NCBI GenBank assembly: GCA_039566865.1
Contig: CM076954.1
Span: 5,960,001-6,024,000, forward strand
Origin: Aurelia coerulea
Lineage: Eukaryota > Cnidaria > Scyphozoa > Semaeostomeae > Ulmaridae
Direction: 5' to 3'
Length of the DNA stretch: 64,000 bases
A program made the translations under genes and the position numbers. Position 1 is the first letter of the stretch; each line of letters begins with the position of its first letter. Positions 43,353 to 55,914 of this stretch are shown here, piece by piece. The notes beneath the pieces are model-generated. The model saw only the letters and a program-made list of their open reading frames with translations. It was not told the DNA's origin and did not search any database.

Positions 43353-43643
43353 CAAGTTTATATTTCAAACAATAAAAAGTGAGTAACAATATGAAATATG
43401 ACTAATCGCCAGCCTAGCGCCGCAGGATGATCATCCATGTAAAGTTTGTTTGCAGGAAACGTTTTACTGTCTCTACATGCATTTAGAGACGTAGTGTAGT
43501 GTTTGAAGTATACTAATTTAACCCACCAGCATGGCGGAGGCGTACGAGTCATCAAGCCAACAAACTGCGAACCAGCGTTTCGGATGCATTTTACAGTCGG
43601 GACGCTATAAGGTTCACAGAGCATCCAGTAACCTTGTTTCCAG
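43353..43643. repeat. Tandem duplication, partial unit 3
   Basis: The first 290 bases of the unit are repeated once more. Identity ends within TTGTTTCC(A), after which the sequence becomes unique. Confidence 0.9.
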
Positions 43644-43671
43644 AGTTTATTTCTGTAACTCTCAAGGTTAG
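43531..43671 (+). CDS. Candidate first coding exon, copy 3
   Basis: This copy opens with the same 37 residues as copy 1, then diverges in unique flanking sequence and stops with TAG at 43671 after 46 residues. A weak donor, AAG|GTTAGA, overlaps the stop. If a real gene used this exon, this uninterrupted copy or copy 1 would be the functional one. Function unknown. Confidence 0.3.
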   Translation: MAEAYESSSQQTANQRFGCILQSGRYKVHRASSNLVSRVYFCNSQG

Positions 43672-45817
43672 AGTCGAATGACCAAACAGCAAAGAGCTTA
43701 GGCCAATTTAAGATACGAAATGAGACGAAACAAAGAAGACAAAAGATCAAGGAAATGTAAACGAATGCTTCATCAAAAGAAGGGCCTCATATCCTTGCAC
43801 CCTTGTATGCACACCAACTTACTTGGTTTTCGAAGCTCTACACCTAGCCAAACACCAGACGCAAATTCAACACTTCCAATGTATCTTGTAATACCAAGTT
43901 CATTGTTCACGTATACACTCATTCCCTGAAGAAAAATTTTTTTTCGGCATCATAGTTTCGTTTTCACGAAGGCATGACTGAAAATTTAGAATCTGGGTGG
44001 TTAGATTCCTATGGTCTATGAAAAACTTTCAGCAAATGCCCTTATACAATAAGATGGCAGTATCAGTCTGCTTGTCATTGAATTTCTCCTTATTTTCGTC
44101 CAATATACATTTTGCTTGCTAGAAAAGAGGTTTCGATCGATTGTTCAAATCTGGTAATGTTTGAGGAGGAAAACAAAAGGAAAACCCCTGTTAACAGAAG
44201 ACCCACTGCTGGAGCGCCATGGCCTAAATTTCCTTCGGATCTCGGAATACTTTTCAGACGGTGACGGTCATTTATCAATAACTTTACATTGACTGAGTTA
44301 GGAATATTTCAGTTTATACACAGCCAAACTGTATTCCCCTTTTGGCCTTGTTTCTGTTACTTTCGTTCATCTGTAGCTGACTTCGTTATGTAACAAACTT
44401 AGCCCATGTGCTCTGCCAAAATTCGTTCGTTAGGTGTATACAATTTTATCAATCACAATATCAAAACAACATTTCTTGTCATTTGAATAACATAACAACG
44501 GTCGAAAACAGCAAACTTCGATTAGCTAGCTCGCAAAATGAAACCCTTGCGTGCTTGCACTTTTGTTGTACAACTGTTACACAACAAAATCAGCTGACGA
44601 TGGACGAAAAAATCAGAAATCCCAGACAACTTTTGTTTCATAATCTAAGATGTACATTTTACGCAAAGATGAAAGGAAACCGTTATGAAATAATGTTTCA
44701 AATACCTTCGTTCTAACTAGAGATTAAACAGCAGCCTCTCTACGTATCAATTAAGAATTTTGAACAATAGACAGAGCGATAGTGTTTGATTGTGATAGGC
44801 GTGGCAGGGCTAAGGCATTACCAAATTTAATCAAGGAATTTTGGTTTGCTTTCAAGCAAAGAGATATATTACATTACATTTTTTACAAAATTACTAGGAA
44901 GTAAAAGCTCGGACTTATCGTTCTCAGCTCCTGCGGAGAGCTGTCTAATCGTATTTGATCATACTTTTTGAAAGCAAATTGCCTTTCTATAGTTACATAT
45001 TACAATATAAGAGGTTAGTTGTGGATGCCAGAGAATGCCATTTCTATCCATGTAACACTAGCGTTCAAGGTAACAGAGGTGCTTCTCTCGAGTAGCTTTA
45101 TTTCGGTTTCCTTTAACCCAATTTTAATTCAACCCGTATAAGCCTTAGCGTTTTCAACATGAAATACTTTCTTCTTGAAATCTACTTGAAATTGAAGTCA
45201 ACAGTTGGAGAAACACCGAAACGTTCAGACGGCAGGTGCGTGCAGAATCATAGCCATATGTAAATTAAAAAATTGTAAAGTTAACGTCTAAAAGAGTTGT
45301 TTCCTTACTGGTATCCTTCAGAAGATTCAAGCAAATGATTTGCGGTAAAGTATATAAAAATGCCCTTAATAATGGACTCATCGCAATAAACCCACAACAC
45401 AGTATACACACTGTAATCTGTGGAAAGAAAACTGTTAGCTCCTATAAAAGAATAACAACCAAATCAACTTGTAACTAGGGAAAAACTGTAAAATCCCGCA
45501 AGAGAAAGAACGAATCTAAAACCATGAAAGGAAAGAAATAAGTTAATAGCTGCAATAAAGAGCAACGTTGAATAACCTTAGGGGACTGAAACATGCAACA
45601 TATTTATTTACGAGCACTTACGAGTTTCAATTTGAATGTTGGGTCAACTGAAGTCCTGCAAGTTTCTGTTGGTCTAAAAATCAAGGATATTCATTTATAA
45701 CTTTACAGGATGATTTAAGAAGAACTTCACGAGCTACCGGGTTAGTCAACATGATACGTAGACGCTTAAAGGCCCGTTTCTCTCAAACCATTTATCTGAT
45801 TCCAATAAACTTATAAT
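43672..45817. other. Unassigned DNA
   Basis: No supported gene, tandem repeat or paired TIR. The ORFs at 44090-44278 and 44408-44716 lack recognisable domains. Confidence 0.4.
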
Positions 45818-45900
45818 CAGGGCCGTCGCGAAGGAAGTCAAGGAGTGGAGGGGGGGGGGGGTGTAAACCTTAAGTTTGCCAACGAGGGGCGTGGTCATTG
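45818..45900. mobile_element. Left end of a hAT-like element
   Basis: CAGGGCCGTCGCGAAGGAAG and a following G-run with GGGGCGTGGTCATTGAGCGTGG match the first 90 bases of the outer hAT-like element at 15113. I could not find the opposite end or an 8-bp partner of CTTATAAT, so it is a truncated copy or its right border lies unrecognised downstream. Confidence 0.6.
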
Positions 45901-47595
45901 AGCGTGGTTCCTAAAACAGTTGGTTAATCTATTAGTTAATCTTCTTTTTCCGGGAAATATCAGCATTTGGAGTAATGTTAACTGGATGTGAAGGAATGTT
46001 AACTAGAAGTAACGTGAGGTAAGACTTACAATATTTTCGCACCTGTCTCTATCGTTTTCTGGTAAAAAAACCAACTAACCGATTTCCTGTCAATTTGCCA
46101 GTTTCTACTTGTTAGCCTATCATGAATATTGGGCCATTCATATTCATGTTATCAAAGCCCACGATTTTGTAGACCAACCGATATACAATGCTTTCATCTT
46201 TATTTGACTTGCCAAAATTACTTTGTTGCCCGAATACTCTAGCATTGTAACATCATTAGTAACCAACCACGTAAACATTTTCCGCATAAAAAGAATCGGC
46301 AAAACTTTAACTGTGATGGTTTTGGAGACAAATAATCTTTAACTGTGATACTTGGCAGTATGAAATATTGAGAATACACAATCAAAAAACCGAATGGCCA
46401 TGTAAAGCAAACCAAAACACTTAAAATTTACTTTTCAAGCTAAGGCGTGAGTTAATAACAAGAGAAGAAGAATAAATCTAAGGGTCTGCAAGGCGGATTT
46501 TCTTCATTTGATTACAGAGCTGAGTAGCAATTGTTTCAATTAAACCAATATGCAAGAATTGAAATGTCTGCTGCTCAGCTTCTGAATTAAATCAACAAAA
46601 TCTACCAAGCAGATCTTCAGATTTATCCTTCTTCTTTCGTTATAAACTCACGACTTCCTTAAAACCGTCTATCGCATGCACAAGGCGACAGGTTTCCCAG
46701 TTGGTTTTAGTAAAACTTTGCGGCTTTGTTTGCTTTGAATTACTGGTTGAGAGAATTTCCTTTGTCTTCAATCGCTAGTTGCTTTGAATCACAGTGTCAA
46801 TCAAAAATAACTGATGCTTTGTGTAATAATCTGTATTCGTTGGTTACATACTTTTGCTTCGAAATCTGAATAATCGTTTCTGCTTCCCTTGCGTTTCCTG
46901 GGATACTTTTGACAGGTGATGGTGATTCTCTCCGCGTTGGCAATTTGCTTGAGAATCCTCTCTCAATGACGTTCTCCCCTTTTTTTCGATCACTGACAAC
47001 GTTGGGAGATTGTGTGCTGTACATTCGGTGTGAATCATCTGCATCAGAATGCGGGCTTCGGTGTGAAATAGCAATGTTTGTTACAGGTGAATCTGTAAAT
47101 AAAGTGACATTCAATTTATCGGATGATCCAGAAAAAAATTCATGAGCTGGATCATATCTAGCTCTTTGAGGTCGTGACCTCTTTAAAAATGTTTCGTTTC
47201 ACTATTTAGTTCAAAGGCTTGTCTATTATCTTTTGAGATGCTACATGGTCTTTCCCTCATTTTTTCATTTCAAAATTATTTATGCACGATAGCCCCGTCA
47301 GTCAATATGACTGATTTTCAGAGAGCCGTGCCAAAAACTTTAAAATTCAAAATCTACCAACACTGATAATGAGAACAGGAAACTAATTATAATCATAAAT
47401 TATTTAGTTACAACTAAATACAATCAATTTACAATGAACCCTTTATCTTCTTTAAAAAAAAGAGGGAGCTTGGTTTTAGCTCCACGAAATGCAAACGCCT
47501 TCTGCCCACTACCAGTTTTCATGAATGGTCACGTTAAGCAATGATTACTGCCCGAAAACCAGATTAAAAGAAATTTTCAATGCTATTTTTATGGA
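45901..47595. other. Mostly unassigned DNA with a palindrome relative
   Basis: At about 46560-46830 lies one arm of the palindromic repeat seen at 10720-11350 (CTGCTCAGCTTCTG, CCTTCTTCTTTCG, TGCGGCTTTGTTTG, TTGAATTACTGGTTGA). The rest shows no gene. Overlapping ORFs on both strands at 46797-47145 have no motif. Confidence 0.5.
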
Positions 47596-47777
47596 ACACC
47601 ATTTGCACAAAAATGACATAAACTTAGTTTATGTAACATAAACTTAGTTTATGTAACATAAACCTAGTTTATAAGCACGCAAACCTAGTTTATCTGCACA
47701 AAAAGGTACACAAACTAATATTATGTACAAAAACTAGGGCTAAGTACATAAACCTAGTTTGTGTTCACTTTTGTGTA
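47596..47777. mobile_element. Very short MITE with TTTGCACAAAA termini
   Basis: CATTTGCACAAAAATGACAT at the left faces CACTTTTGTGTAAACGG at the right. The interior is three to four copies of the palindrome ATAAACTTAGTTTAT and derivatives. A shorter relative is at 49269-49359. Confidence 0.6.
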
Positions 47778-48554
47778 AACGGCGTCATAGCCATTGTTCT
47801 GACATTGTTCTAAGACGCGTCGACAGTATTCCGTGATGAACAGCATGCATATTACATCGCCTTTTGCGCTGAAAGCCTGGGAGAATTAGAGTGAAATCAA
47901 TTAACACTTGGCTTATGAAAGAGGAGTAAAGATAGCACGCGCGTCGGTTTTGATCTGCCTTCCATCGTCGATGATTTCGAGTCCAGTTTAAAGTTATTCT
48001 TGAGATGGTTGGAAAGTATCGAAACTATTTTTGGTTTATATTCACGTCTTCCGTACCGAGTTCCGTACGGGGAGTTTTAGGGTCGCGTCCTACACAAGAT
48101 GAAAGGTCGTCAGTTTCCATCGTCGATAACATTCTGCAGAATATTCAGTCATAAGTTGCTTGATATTCAATGTGCAATACAGACACAAGAAACGTAACAG
48201 AATATACCGCCCTAAAAAGTCAAGTTCTCACAATGACTACAAACTTAGAATGCATAGAAACTGTTTATAGTAGTAAATATGCAACTGACTGCATCAGAAA
48301 GCTGCTGCTTTGAAGAACGCGGTGCTATTTATTTGTTTATATATTTCTTTAATTATTGTGGAACTTCACGCTGGTATCATATGCATCTCGCATTCTAGAA
48401 GCAAGATTGGCGCCCACGAGAAAGGTGCTAAATTATCCGTTAAAGCGAATGGGCAGCTGTTCAACTTTTTCTTACTGCTTCACTTTCTCTTTCTGTTTCA
48501 AAATCATCAACGCTGCCATTGCTAGATAAAACATCAATCTCTTTGTAATAACTA

Positions 48555-49155
48555 CCGGAAGTCCAAAAAAATGCAGACAGATTTGGTCGACTCCAGCAAT
48601 GTGAATTTAGCTTTAATCAATGGCTAATCACTCTCAAAATGTACTTCGATAGTTAACTTGAACAGAGATACCTCGTTTGTTGGTATTGGGGCTTTGAGAG
48701 AAGAAATAGAAATCTCGAAGGCTCAAATTTGCGTCCACTTGTAAACCAGAGCTTTGGGCTTTTGGCCCGAGCAACTTCCTGAAGCACATCGAAATTAAGA
48801 ACTGAAATTAATGAAAAATTAAGAAACTTCCCAAAGGATGACAGGGGGTGACTTCTGGAAAACAGAATAACACAAGATACAATATTGTTCAAAGTTTAGC
48901 AAGGTTATACGCTGTGCCTTAAGAAATTACTTAGGCCAAAAGGCTTTCACAAAGAAGCTCTGGTTTGCAGGAAGAGGCAAATTTGAACTTTCAAGATCAA
49001 CATGTCTGCGCTCAAAGCACCAATACCAACAAAATAGGGGACCTATGTTTAAGTTAACTATCGAGGAACATTTTTAGAGTGATTGGGCATTGATTGAAGC
49101 TAAATTCACTGCGCTGGAGTCAACAAAATCCGTATACATTTTTTTGGGACACCCA
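48555..49155. mobile_element. Foldback MITE, CCGGGTGTCCC family B (copy)
   Basis: The left end CCGGAAGTCCAAAAAAATG (a mutated terminus) and the right end ATTTTTTTGGGACACCCAG bracket 601 bp with inverted arms: CTCAAAATGTACTTCGATAG faces its inverse near 49060, and ACCAATACCAAC recurs inverted. TA precedes the left end. The relatives are 56642-57243 and halves at 22685 and 63423. Confidence 0.75.
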
Positions 49156-49268
49156 GCAGTAACGCTGATGGCTGGACATTGATGTTTTAATAGATAGAGC
49201 CCTCTATCGTTAACAAAGAAACTCTTTCGGGGAACATTAAAAACGCCTCCTAGAACAACGACTGGCGC

Positions 49269-49359
49269 TGTTTGCATAAAAATAGACATACACAGGTTTA
49301 TATACAGAAGTAGGTATATGCAACATAAACCTAGTTTATCATTTTGTGCAAACAGAGTT
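49269..49359. mobile_element. Short MITE relative of 47596-47777
   Basis: TGTTTGCATAAAAATAGACA faces ATCATTTTGTGCAAACA across a core with AACATAAACCTAGTTTATC. It is about 90 bp long. Confidence 0.5.
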
Positions 49360-50057
49360 CCATACACTTTTTCATTTAGAGTGAAATAGCCTGCATCCCT
49401 TTCCCGTCAACAATTTGTTAGAACTTGATGTAGAGATGGATTTTAAGTCATCTGGAGAAATTTAGAATTCGCAAAATAACTGATCTCTGCTCTGCATTCT
49501 AATTTTGTGCTCCTAAGCAATTTTTGGATTTGGGTAATTTTCACATTCTCCAAAACATTGATTGGAAAATGACGGGAACGGCCGAAAAACAAATGCATTA
49601 CCATGTTTTTGAGCTGGTTTTGGAAGGGTAGTTACAATTCAAACTGACCAAGCAATATTTGAATGGATATTTAAGCCTTCCCGTTACATGACAATACCTT
49701 GTTTGTGTTCATAAGATCGTAAAATAAAAACGATCCCCGTTTGAAAGGCCGTTGCTCCTTAAATACCAGGGCAATTTGGATATCAATACAATTACATTTA
49801 GAAATACAGGGTGTCCTGCATACATGGTGTAAAAGTGCCTGACTTTTACATTTGAATAAATCAGGAAACATTTGATATAAATAAACTTTTTTGAGAGATG
49901 AGACATGCAATTTTATTTTGAGCCTCTTGCACTTCAAATTTGAGAAATACAAAGAAACCAGGGGGTTCTCAAAGTTATGGCCAATTTTTACACGTTTTCT
50001 TGACCTATGATCTATTATTGTCTACTATTGTTTACGGTCATACTTATTATATTTTAA
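49360..50057. other. Unassigned DNA with one mariner-like end
   Basis: TACAGGGTGTCCTGCATACA lies near 49807 and no partner is visible. No gene seen. Confidence 0.4.
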
Positions 50058-51749
50058 GGTAGAAACCCCCCAATATGACCAATTTCTAACCTGGATAAGC
50101 ATTGAAGCTAATTTCAATCTAAAATTGACTATTGACCAAAAGTATGAAAATTTGTCATACAAAATGGTAGCTAGTTGCCATGGCAACAACAAAATACCTT
50201 GCGGAATCGCAAAAAGTGCTAAACTGGGGGAAAAGATACTGCAAGAACCACTTGCAATATTAGATTCATTTTTTCAGCAATGGATAAGGGATGCCTACTG
50301 TGTGATTTAAACCCTTAACATCATCAGTTCAACCTTTTATGTAGTTTTTGCTCAACTCCCAAGAAAACGCTATTTTTTTGGGTTCATTTCATTTTCTTGA
50401 ACCTTCATGAAAAGGAAGAAGGTCTAAATGGAATCAATTTTAAAGGTTTAAATCATAGTATGAACCCCAGACAAGGCACCTAGCAAATTTCAGGTCAATA
50501 TCTCAAGCAGTTCCTGAGATATGTTTTCCCCCATTACGTCACTACTTCAAAAACGCAATTTTGAGAAATTCAAGGTTAAAGATTTACATCTTGATTAACA
50601 AGAAGTTTCAACAGATGACACTTGAATTTTTGTTTCTTATAGGTCCTTCTGATTCTTTTTGATCAGAATTCTCCTTTGCCATAAGTAACTCCTTCTTTTT
50701 CAATATCATTGTCTTCTTTTATTCTTCTTTTTGCCTAATAATACCTTGCGGCAATGTTTTGTGTCCTTTTGCTTTTGTTGCTTGCATGGTGTCTTCTATT
50801 AAAGGATTATCCTGATGACCATGAAATCGTCATAATATTGCCTTGGGTCTGAACCTCTAATGCTTCATAAACTTCAATACTTGGTTTCCTTCCATTGTTG
50901 AAATGTGGAACTGCATCATAAACACCAAACTGCAGTTGGTCATATTCAACATAAGCTGTTTTAAGAATACGCTCCCCCAAATCACACCATTATTGAAGCA
51001 CTCATCATCATTCAGACATCATTATTCTTCTAATTTTGAGTTTTGGCTTTTTTGCCATGAAAGCATTAATCAATGAGCTGTACTCAAATCATTGTAAGCT
51101 GAATTATTCTTTGCACCAATATTCACTTTCCTGTTGCTTTGTCTCGCTTTTTTTCTTACACCAACTCTTTTCTGGTTTAGGCCCATCTGACAAGGCAAGT
51201 TGAAAAGGGCCTAGGCCAAGATGATGGCAAAACTTCTTCAAGTTCAATACCTTTTGATGGTTCATCTCCCTGTAGATTGGCATCGTGACAAGATTTATGC
51301 CTTCTAAAAGCATCTGCAAACGGAGTTCCAACGAATTCACCACGCTTCACATACTTTGTACTCTGTTTTGCTTTCCCATGTTTTCAAATCATAGTGCATT
51401 TTCTGTGAATCTTCAAATATTTGTGATTGTGATGGTCGAGATGGAGGATGATATCTAACACTGCAGAGCCTCATTTGTGAAACGATTTACGTCATTGGGA
51501 GGCACCAAAGAATTCCAGTTCAAGATGAAAGGGGCAGGGTTAGGGGAGAGACTCTGCACTCTTTACCGTTGCTATGTGGTTGCTAAGGACAAAAAAGCTA
51601 ACTACTCATACTAAAACATGAATTTTGAAGAAAATGAGGAAATGAACTGTGAAAGAAACTTCAGTAGCTTATTCTTCAATACTTAGTATGCAATTTAAGA
51701 AGAAAATATTTTTTTGCAAAATTTCGAAAATTATTGGGGGGTTTCCACC
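50058..51749. mobile_element. TTAA-flanked TIR element (1692 bp)
   Basis: TTAA at 50054-50057 and 51750-51753 flanks GGTAGAAACCCCCCAATA and its inverse TATTGGGGGGTTTCCACC with one mismatch. The TTAA target but G-start TIR differ from the CCC-start piggyBac-like family here and would also fit a Kolobok-like element. The interior has a minus-strand frame at 51104-51343 with KKFCHHLGLGPFQLALSDGP that looks coding, but I do not recognise it. It may be a decayed transposase or captured gene piece. Confidence 0.7.
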
Positions 51750-51753
51750 TTAA

Positions 51754-52674
51754 CGCTAATTTTTCTTTCTCTTAATTTCAAAGGGCACTCCTGGAGGGAC
51801 CATTATGGAAACAAGGTCCCATTGACCTTTTAATGCTATCCCTGCCATCTTTAACCATGGGGTGTTTTTATTAAATTAGATTTTAAATTAAATATGTAAC
51901 TTTTGCCTGTAATTTTTTCAAACTTGTAAATATTGTAATTAGATCTTTTTTTCTGAATCTGTTATTTTTCATTCTTATTTTGATGGCAAAATTTTACATA
52001 CATACATACATAGTGGAAAAGAAGGCTTCAGGTTTCTTTCTTTGAACCTGAGTTACTCGAATTGCCAGAAATTTAATTGTCCCCACTGGTAAGGAGGTAA
52101 GTTGCCCCCAGATAATGCAGCAATGCATTATGTCAATATTGACCTCGACATGTACAGAGCTGGAGAAAAGAAGATCACTGCCTGGATTCGAAGGGATGAT
52201 TGAACACATTGCAAATGCCATCAAAGAAACTGCCCAACTGTTCGAAATGCATTTTCTATAACTAAGTTTTAGGTGTACGCCCGTCTTGCAACATCAAAGG
52301 TTTGGAGATTTCACATGTTAGCAAATTACGTTCTCGGGTTTCTACAAGTACTTTAATTGTTTTTTCTGGACTTTCTAGGCAGTCTATTCAGAAATAAGGA
52401 TAAAATTGGAGAATAGTAGAGTAATGGGTGAAAAACACTTAAAGATCAGCGTCAATTTTAAGGAGCCCCTTGGCTTCCTAAGAATTCCCAAATTGAAACA
52501 GTAATAGACTCACTAAAAAAAACATATGTTTCAGCTTTCAAAAAATATCCAAATGATTCATATACACCAATTAGTCTCGGACATATTCAGATTTAAAAGT
52601 CGGACACTTTTTTTAGGACACCCTGTATATCACTTATAGATTTATGACGATTCCCTATGCTCTTTGACTTCAAG
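51754..52674. other. Unassigned DNA
   Basis: A lone mariner-like end, TTTAGGACACCCTGTA, ends at about 52627. The ORF at 51994-52224 has no domain. Confidence 0.4.
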
Positions 52675-52815
52675 ATGGCGCTTCAGTCAACAGAGACTCA
52701 TATTATTACTCTGAAAAAGTTGACCCTATTTAGGCCTAATATCACGCCCGACAACACCTTTGTCGAGGAGTTCAGCCTCGCTTTGATGCCCCTATACAAA
52801 TGTATAGGAAAATGA
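52675..52815 (+). CDS. Small ORF with strong initiation context
   Basis: CAAGATGGCGCTTC is a good translation start and also a YY1-like initiator motif. The frame encodes 46 residues beginning MALQSTETHIITLKKLTLFR and stops at 52813-52815. Composition is protein-like, with no domain recognised. It could be a 5' exon, an upstream ORF or chance. Confidence 0.25.
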   Translation: MALQSTETHIITLKKLTLFRPNITPDNTFVEEFSLALMPLYKCIGK

Positions 52816-54957
52816 CCGGAAAATAATATTTTCGTCGATTTTGAACGTTTCTTGCAGTGATGCGGTGTGATTTTTCCGCGTTAATTTAATCTTAAAAGGT
52901 AGTGAATTTATCTAAGAAATGTTTAAAACTAAAATCGTTTTGATTTAAACTTCCCGGTAAACTCCACGCAATTTGACAGGAGTGATGGTCTTATTTTAAG
53001 AGATTTTCATCCGTATTAGGGCAAATTTTTCGAATTCATTGTTTTTGGTGACGTAAGCAGCGCCTTGAAAACCATGACATTTAGAAAATGCCGTAGATCG
53101 TAGAAATTGTTTTGAAGCGGCGTGGTGTGCTTGCTGCTTGCTTTGAAGAAAACTTTTTAATTCTGATAGGAAACGAAGCAATAAACCAATATGCAGAGCA
53201 CTAGCGATCCTTTTACTGCCAGTGAAGGACAAGAGATGCTTTCATGTTTTCAAATTATTCTCCAACCCGCCAGAAAGAAAGAGACAAGAAGAAGCAGCTT
53301 CCAACGAAAGAACTCGGATATTTATGGATCAAGAACTAAAATCGTTTTGTTTATGATGGCAGACGTCTTTGATGGACAAATGGATAGCAAATTATAGAAA
53401 ATATGTTATTTGTAATGGGCAAGTTCCTCTCAATGATGGAGCAACTCAATGCAGTCTGGAAATCTTCTCTTGTTGGCTCTAAAAACTCACAGACAAGGAA
53501 GATAGGGAAGGATGCTGTCTATTGAAATTACAATGACTATTTCTGAATGGACAACGGCAATAACTGCTTTTTGGTAATTTTCAGAAACTCATGAATAAGC
53601 ATGGCATTTCACCTACAGGGTGAAACGGGCGAGCTTTGTCTTTGTCTTTGCAAACAGTTGTCTTTGCAGATCAAATTCAGAATAAGTTTCAGACTGTTTC
53701 AGAATTGGAAGCATTAAAATTTCAATTTTGTGACGATTCAATTGCTATTATCTTACCATCTTCCTATCATCAGAGTAAAATCATCAGAGTATCAATTATT
53801 GGATTACTCAAATTTTTTGATATATCATAATATTGTTTTTCATTGAATGCTTTGTTTGCAACAGTCATGTTCCATCAGTTTTGCATAAGTCCTCAGGCAT
53901 TGAAAAAGCAAGAATTGCAGTCTTTTCTGGTTGTTGTCAAATGCTGCTTCAAGGTTGGGCTTGATTGGTAAAGGATAATCTTGTTCTGTTTGGGTCCTAA
54001 AATAAAACAGAGACAATATTATTTCCTCCTGCCAAAAATGTTTGCTGCATAGCAAATTTCACTTCGCCCCATAGAGAATTGCATGTACAAAAAGAGCAGC
54101 AAACCAAAATAGGAGATGTCTTTGCAAACTTAAATCAGAGCAGCAATACCCTGCTCAAGAAAAAGAAAACAGATTTAAGGGCAAATAATTGCAGTAAACT
54201 ATCGTATTTATAGGCAAAATAATCAAAGCTGATAATTTTTTGTACAAGGTAGCCTTGATAACATTGTTTTAGTAAGCAAATCTCCTATTTCTAGGTCAGA
54301 GCTTCCCCATTAGTCTTGAAGAAAATAGGCAACAATGCAACTTTATGTTTGTTTACAGTTAGGCCAAACCCGACGAAAAGTTCTCTGAGAGCGAAGTCAA
54401 AGTTTTGTTATTATTCTCATTGCTCTGGTGGCCAAAACAGCTAGCAAGTACTCTAAAATACTTTCATTTCTGAAAACATCAGATTACGTTCGAAAGTGAT
54501 ACATTCAACCAAGGTTAACGTTTGTTTTCTGACTAAAAAGCAGACAGGTTTGTAAAAGGAAGCACGTAAAGCTAACGAAGATTAGATAGTCATGGCTCTC
54601 GAGTAACAATTGCCTTTGAAAATTGTGGGAAACCGGCAAAGGCTACAGCAAAACAGGCAACATTCCTACAAACTAGATGCTTACAGCTATTGCGTTATAT
54701 CTCCAAAATGAGAATTCCTGTCTTAGTTTAGAAAATATTGGAGTTTGAAAAAATTTTGGTTAAATTTAGGCCAACAAAAGTTCATTTTCTTGAAACTGCA
54801 AGCCGAAGTTCAAGACGAGAAAAAGACAAGTTTATTTCGTCAACAATTGGCAAAAGGTGGCAAAATAGGACAAAACGACATCGAGGAATCCAAAACTTTC
54901 AACAAAATTTCCATGAAACAAAGGACAAACGTTAAATTTATGATAAAGTCTGCTTAC
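52816..54957. other. Unassigned DNA
   Basis: Several short ORFs (53191-53397, 53636-53830, 54738-54969) have no motifs. The sequence ACAGCTATTGCGTTATATCTC near 54685 is repeated at 55071, an isolated 20-base duplication whose meaning is unclear. Confidence 0.4.
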
Positions 54958-55129
54958 CTGCTGTGCTGAATCCCGAGTTTGTAAACAGAGTTGTCCACGG
55001 CCTTTGAAAAATATGAAAAACCAAGAAGCTCTGAGTCCAAAATGCTCAAAGAACTTGAAAGAGCGAAGATACAGCTATTGCGTTATATCTCGATATTTTG
55101 CTTTGGGACACTTGGGACGCCTGCTGACG

Positions 55130-55275
55130 CCATTTATCACAAAATTTTACTTTCGCGCCACAGCTTTCTCGCAAGAGAGGCCGGAAGTGACGTCAGAATT
55201 CAGGCTTGGTGTTGTCGGGCGTGAATATGCTGGGATTCCTAGCATACCAATCAGAATGCGAGATTTGGCGAAGAA
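55130..55275. promoter_or_regulatory. Candidate divergent promoter
   Basis: Within about 120 bp are an E2F-like TTTCGCGCC (55151-55159), an ETS-like CCGGAAGTG (55181-55189), a full CRE TGACGTCA (55188-55195), an NF-Y-like ACCAATCAG (55246-55254) and TTTGGCG (55264-55270). Candidate splice donors face away on both sides: GCAGCAG|GTAC at 55343 on plus, and CACAGCAG|GTAAGC with exon end at 54958 on minus. This arrangement fits a housekeeping-type bidirectional promoter with non-coding or mostly non-coding first exons. No downstream coding exon was identified inside the window. Confidence 0.4.
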
Positions 55276-55914
55276 CAATCAGCTTCGAATCTTCAATTCG
55301 ATTGACGCAGCTTACTAAATTTGAAGGAAGTTGCTGCAGCAGGTACTTTAAGATTTCTCTGTTATGTTTTGGTCTTAGAAACGTGGACATTGCAGCATTA
55401 AAAGACTTATTTTGCACTCACCAGGTAAAGTGAACTTTCTTCTTCAGATTAATACCAAGTTTTGTTGATTAAGTGTCTGCTTACCGTGGTTTCTATCGCA
55501 TTTCCTTTCTGAGGAGTGACTGTTGAACAGAGCCGAAGCAGTCGTTCGATCCAGATTCGATCAATCGAATGCAGAAGATAGGGTTAGGTTTTTAACTGTT
55601 TCATAGACCTTTTAGCTATTCTACAAAAGAGCCTGGATCGAGCGTTATTTTTATACACGAGGTTCGATAGAAAATTCCCCTGACTGAAATCCGCCAAAGC
55701 GATCAGAAATTATAATTGAAGTCGTCTAGAAAAGCCCTTCAAAAACCTTCCAAACGTGCTTAAAATCGCGAACAAATTTTCTGCCCTACAGCAATGGCTT
55801 TTCCATGTTTACATGCGTGTTATCCTTTTGGGAGGATGAACGCGTCATTCCTGGGAACTTAGCGACAAGAAAACGTCTCTTTATCCGTTGACGCAGTTAC
55901 TCGTATCACACTTT

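Noticed and set aside
46797..47145. Overlapping ORFs on both strands
   Set aside because: No motif, no splice support, and the 5' part overlaps a degraded palindromic repeat.
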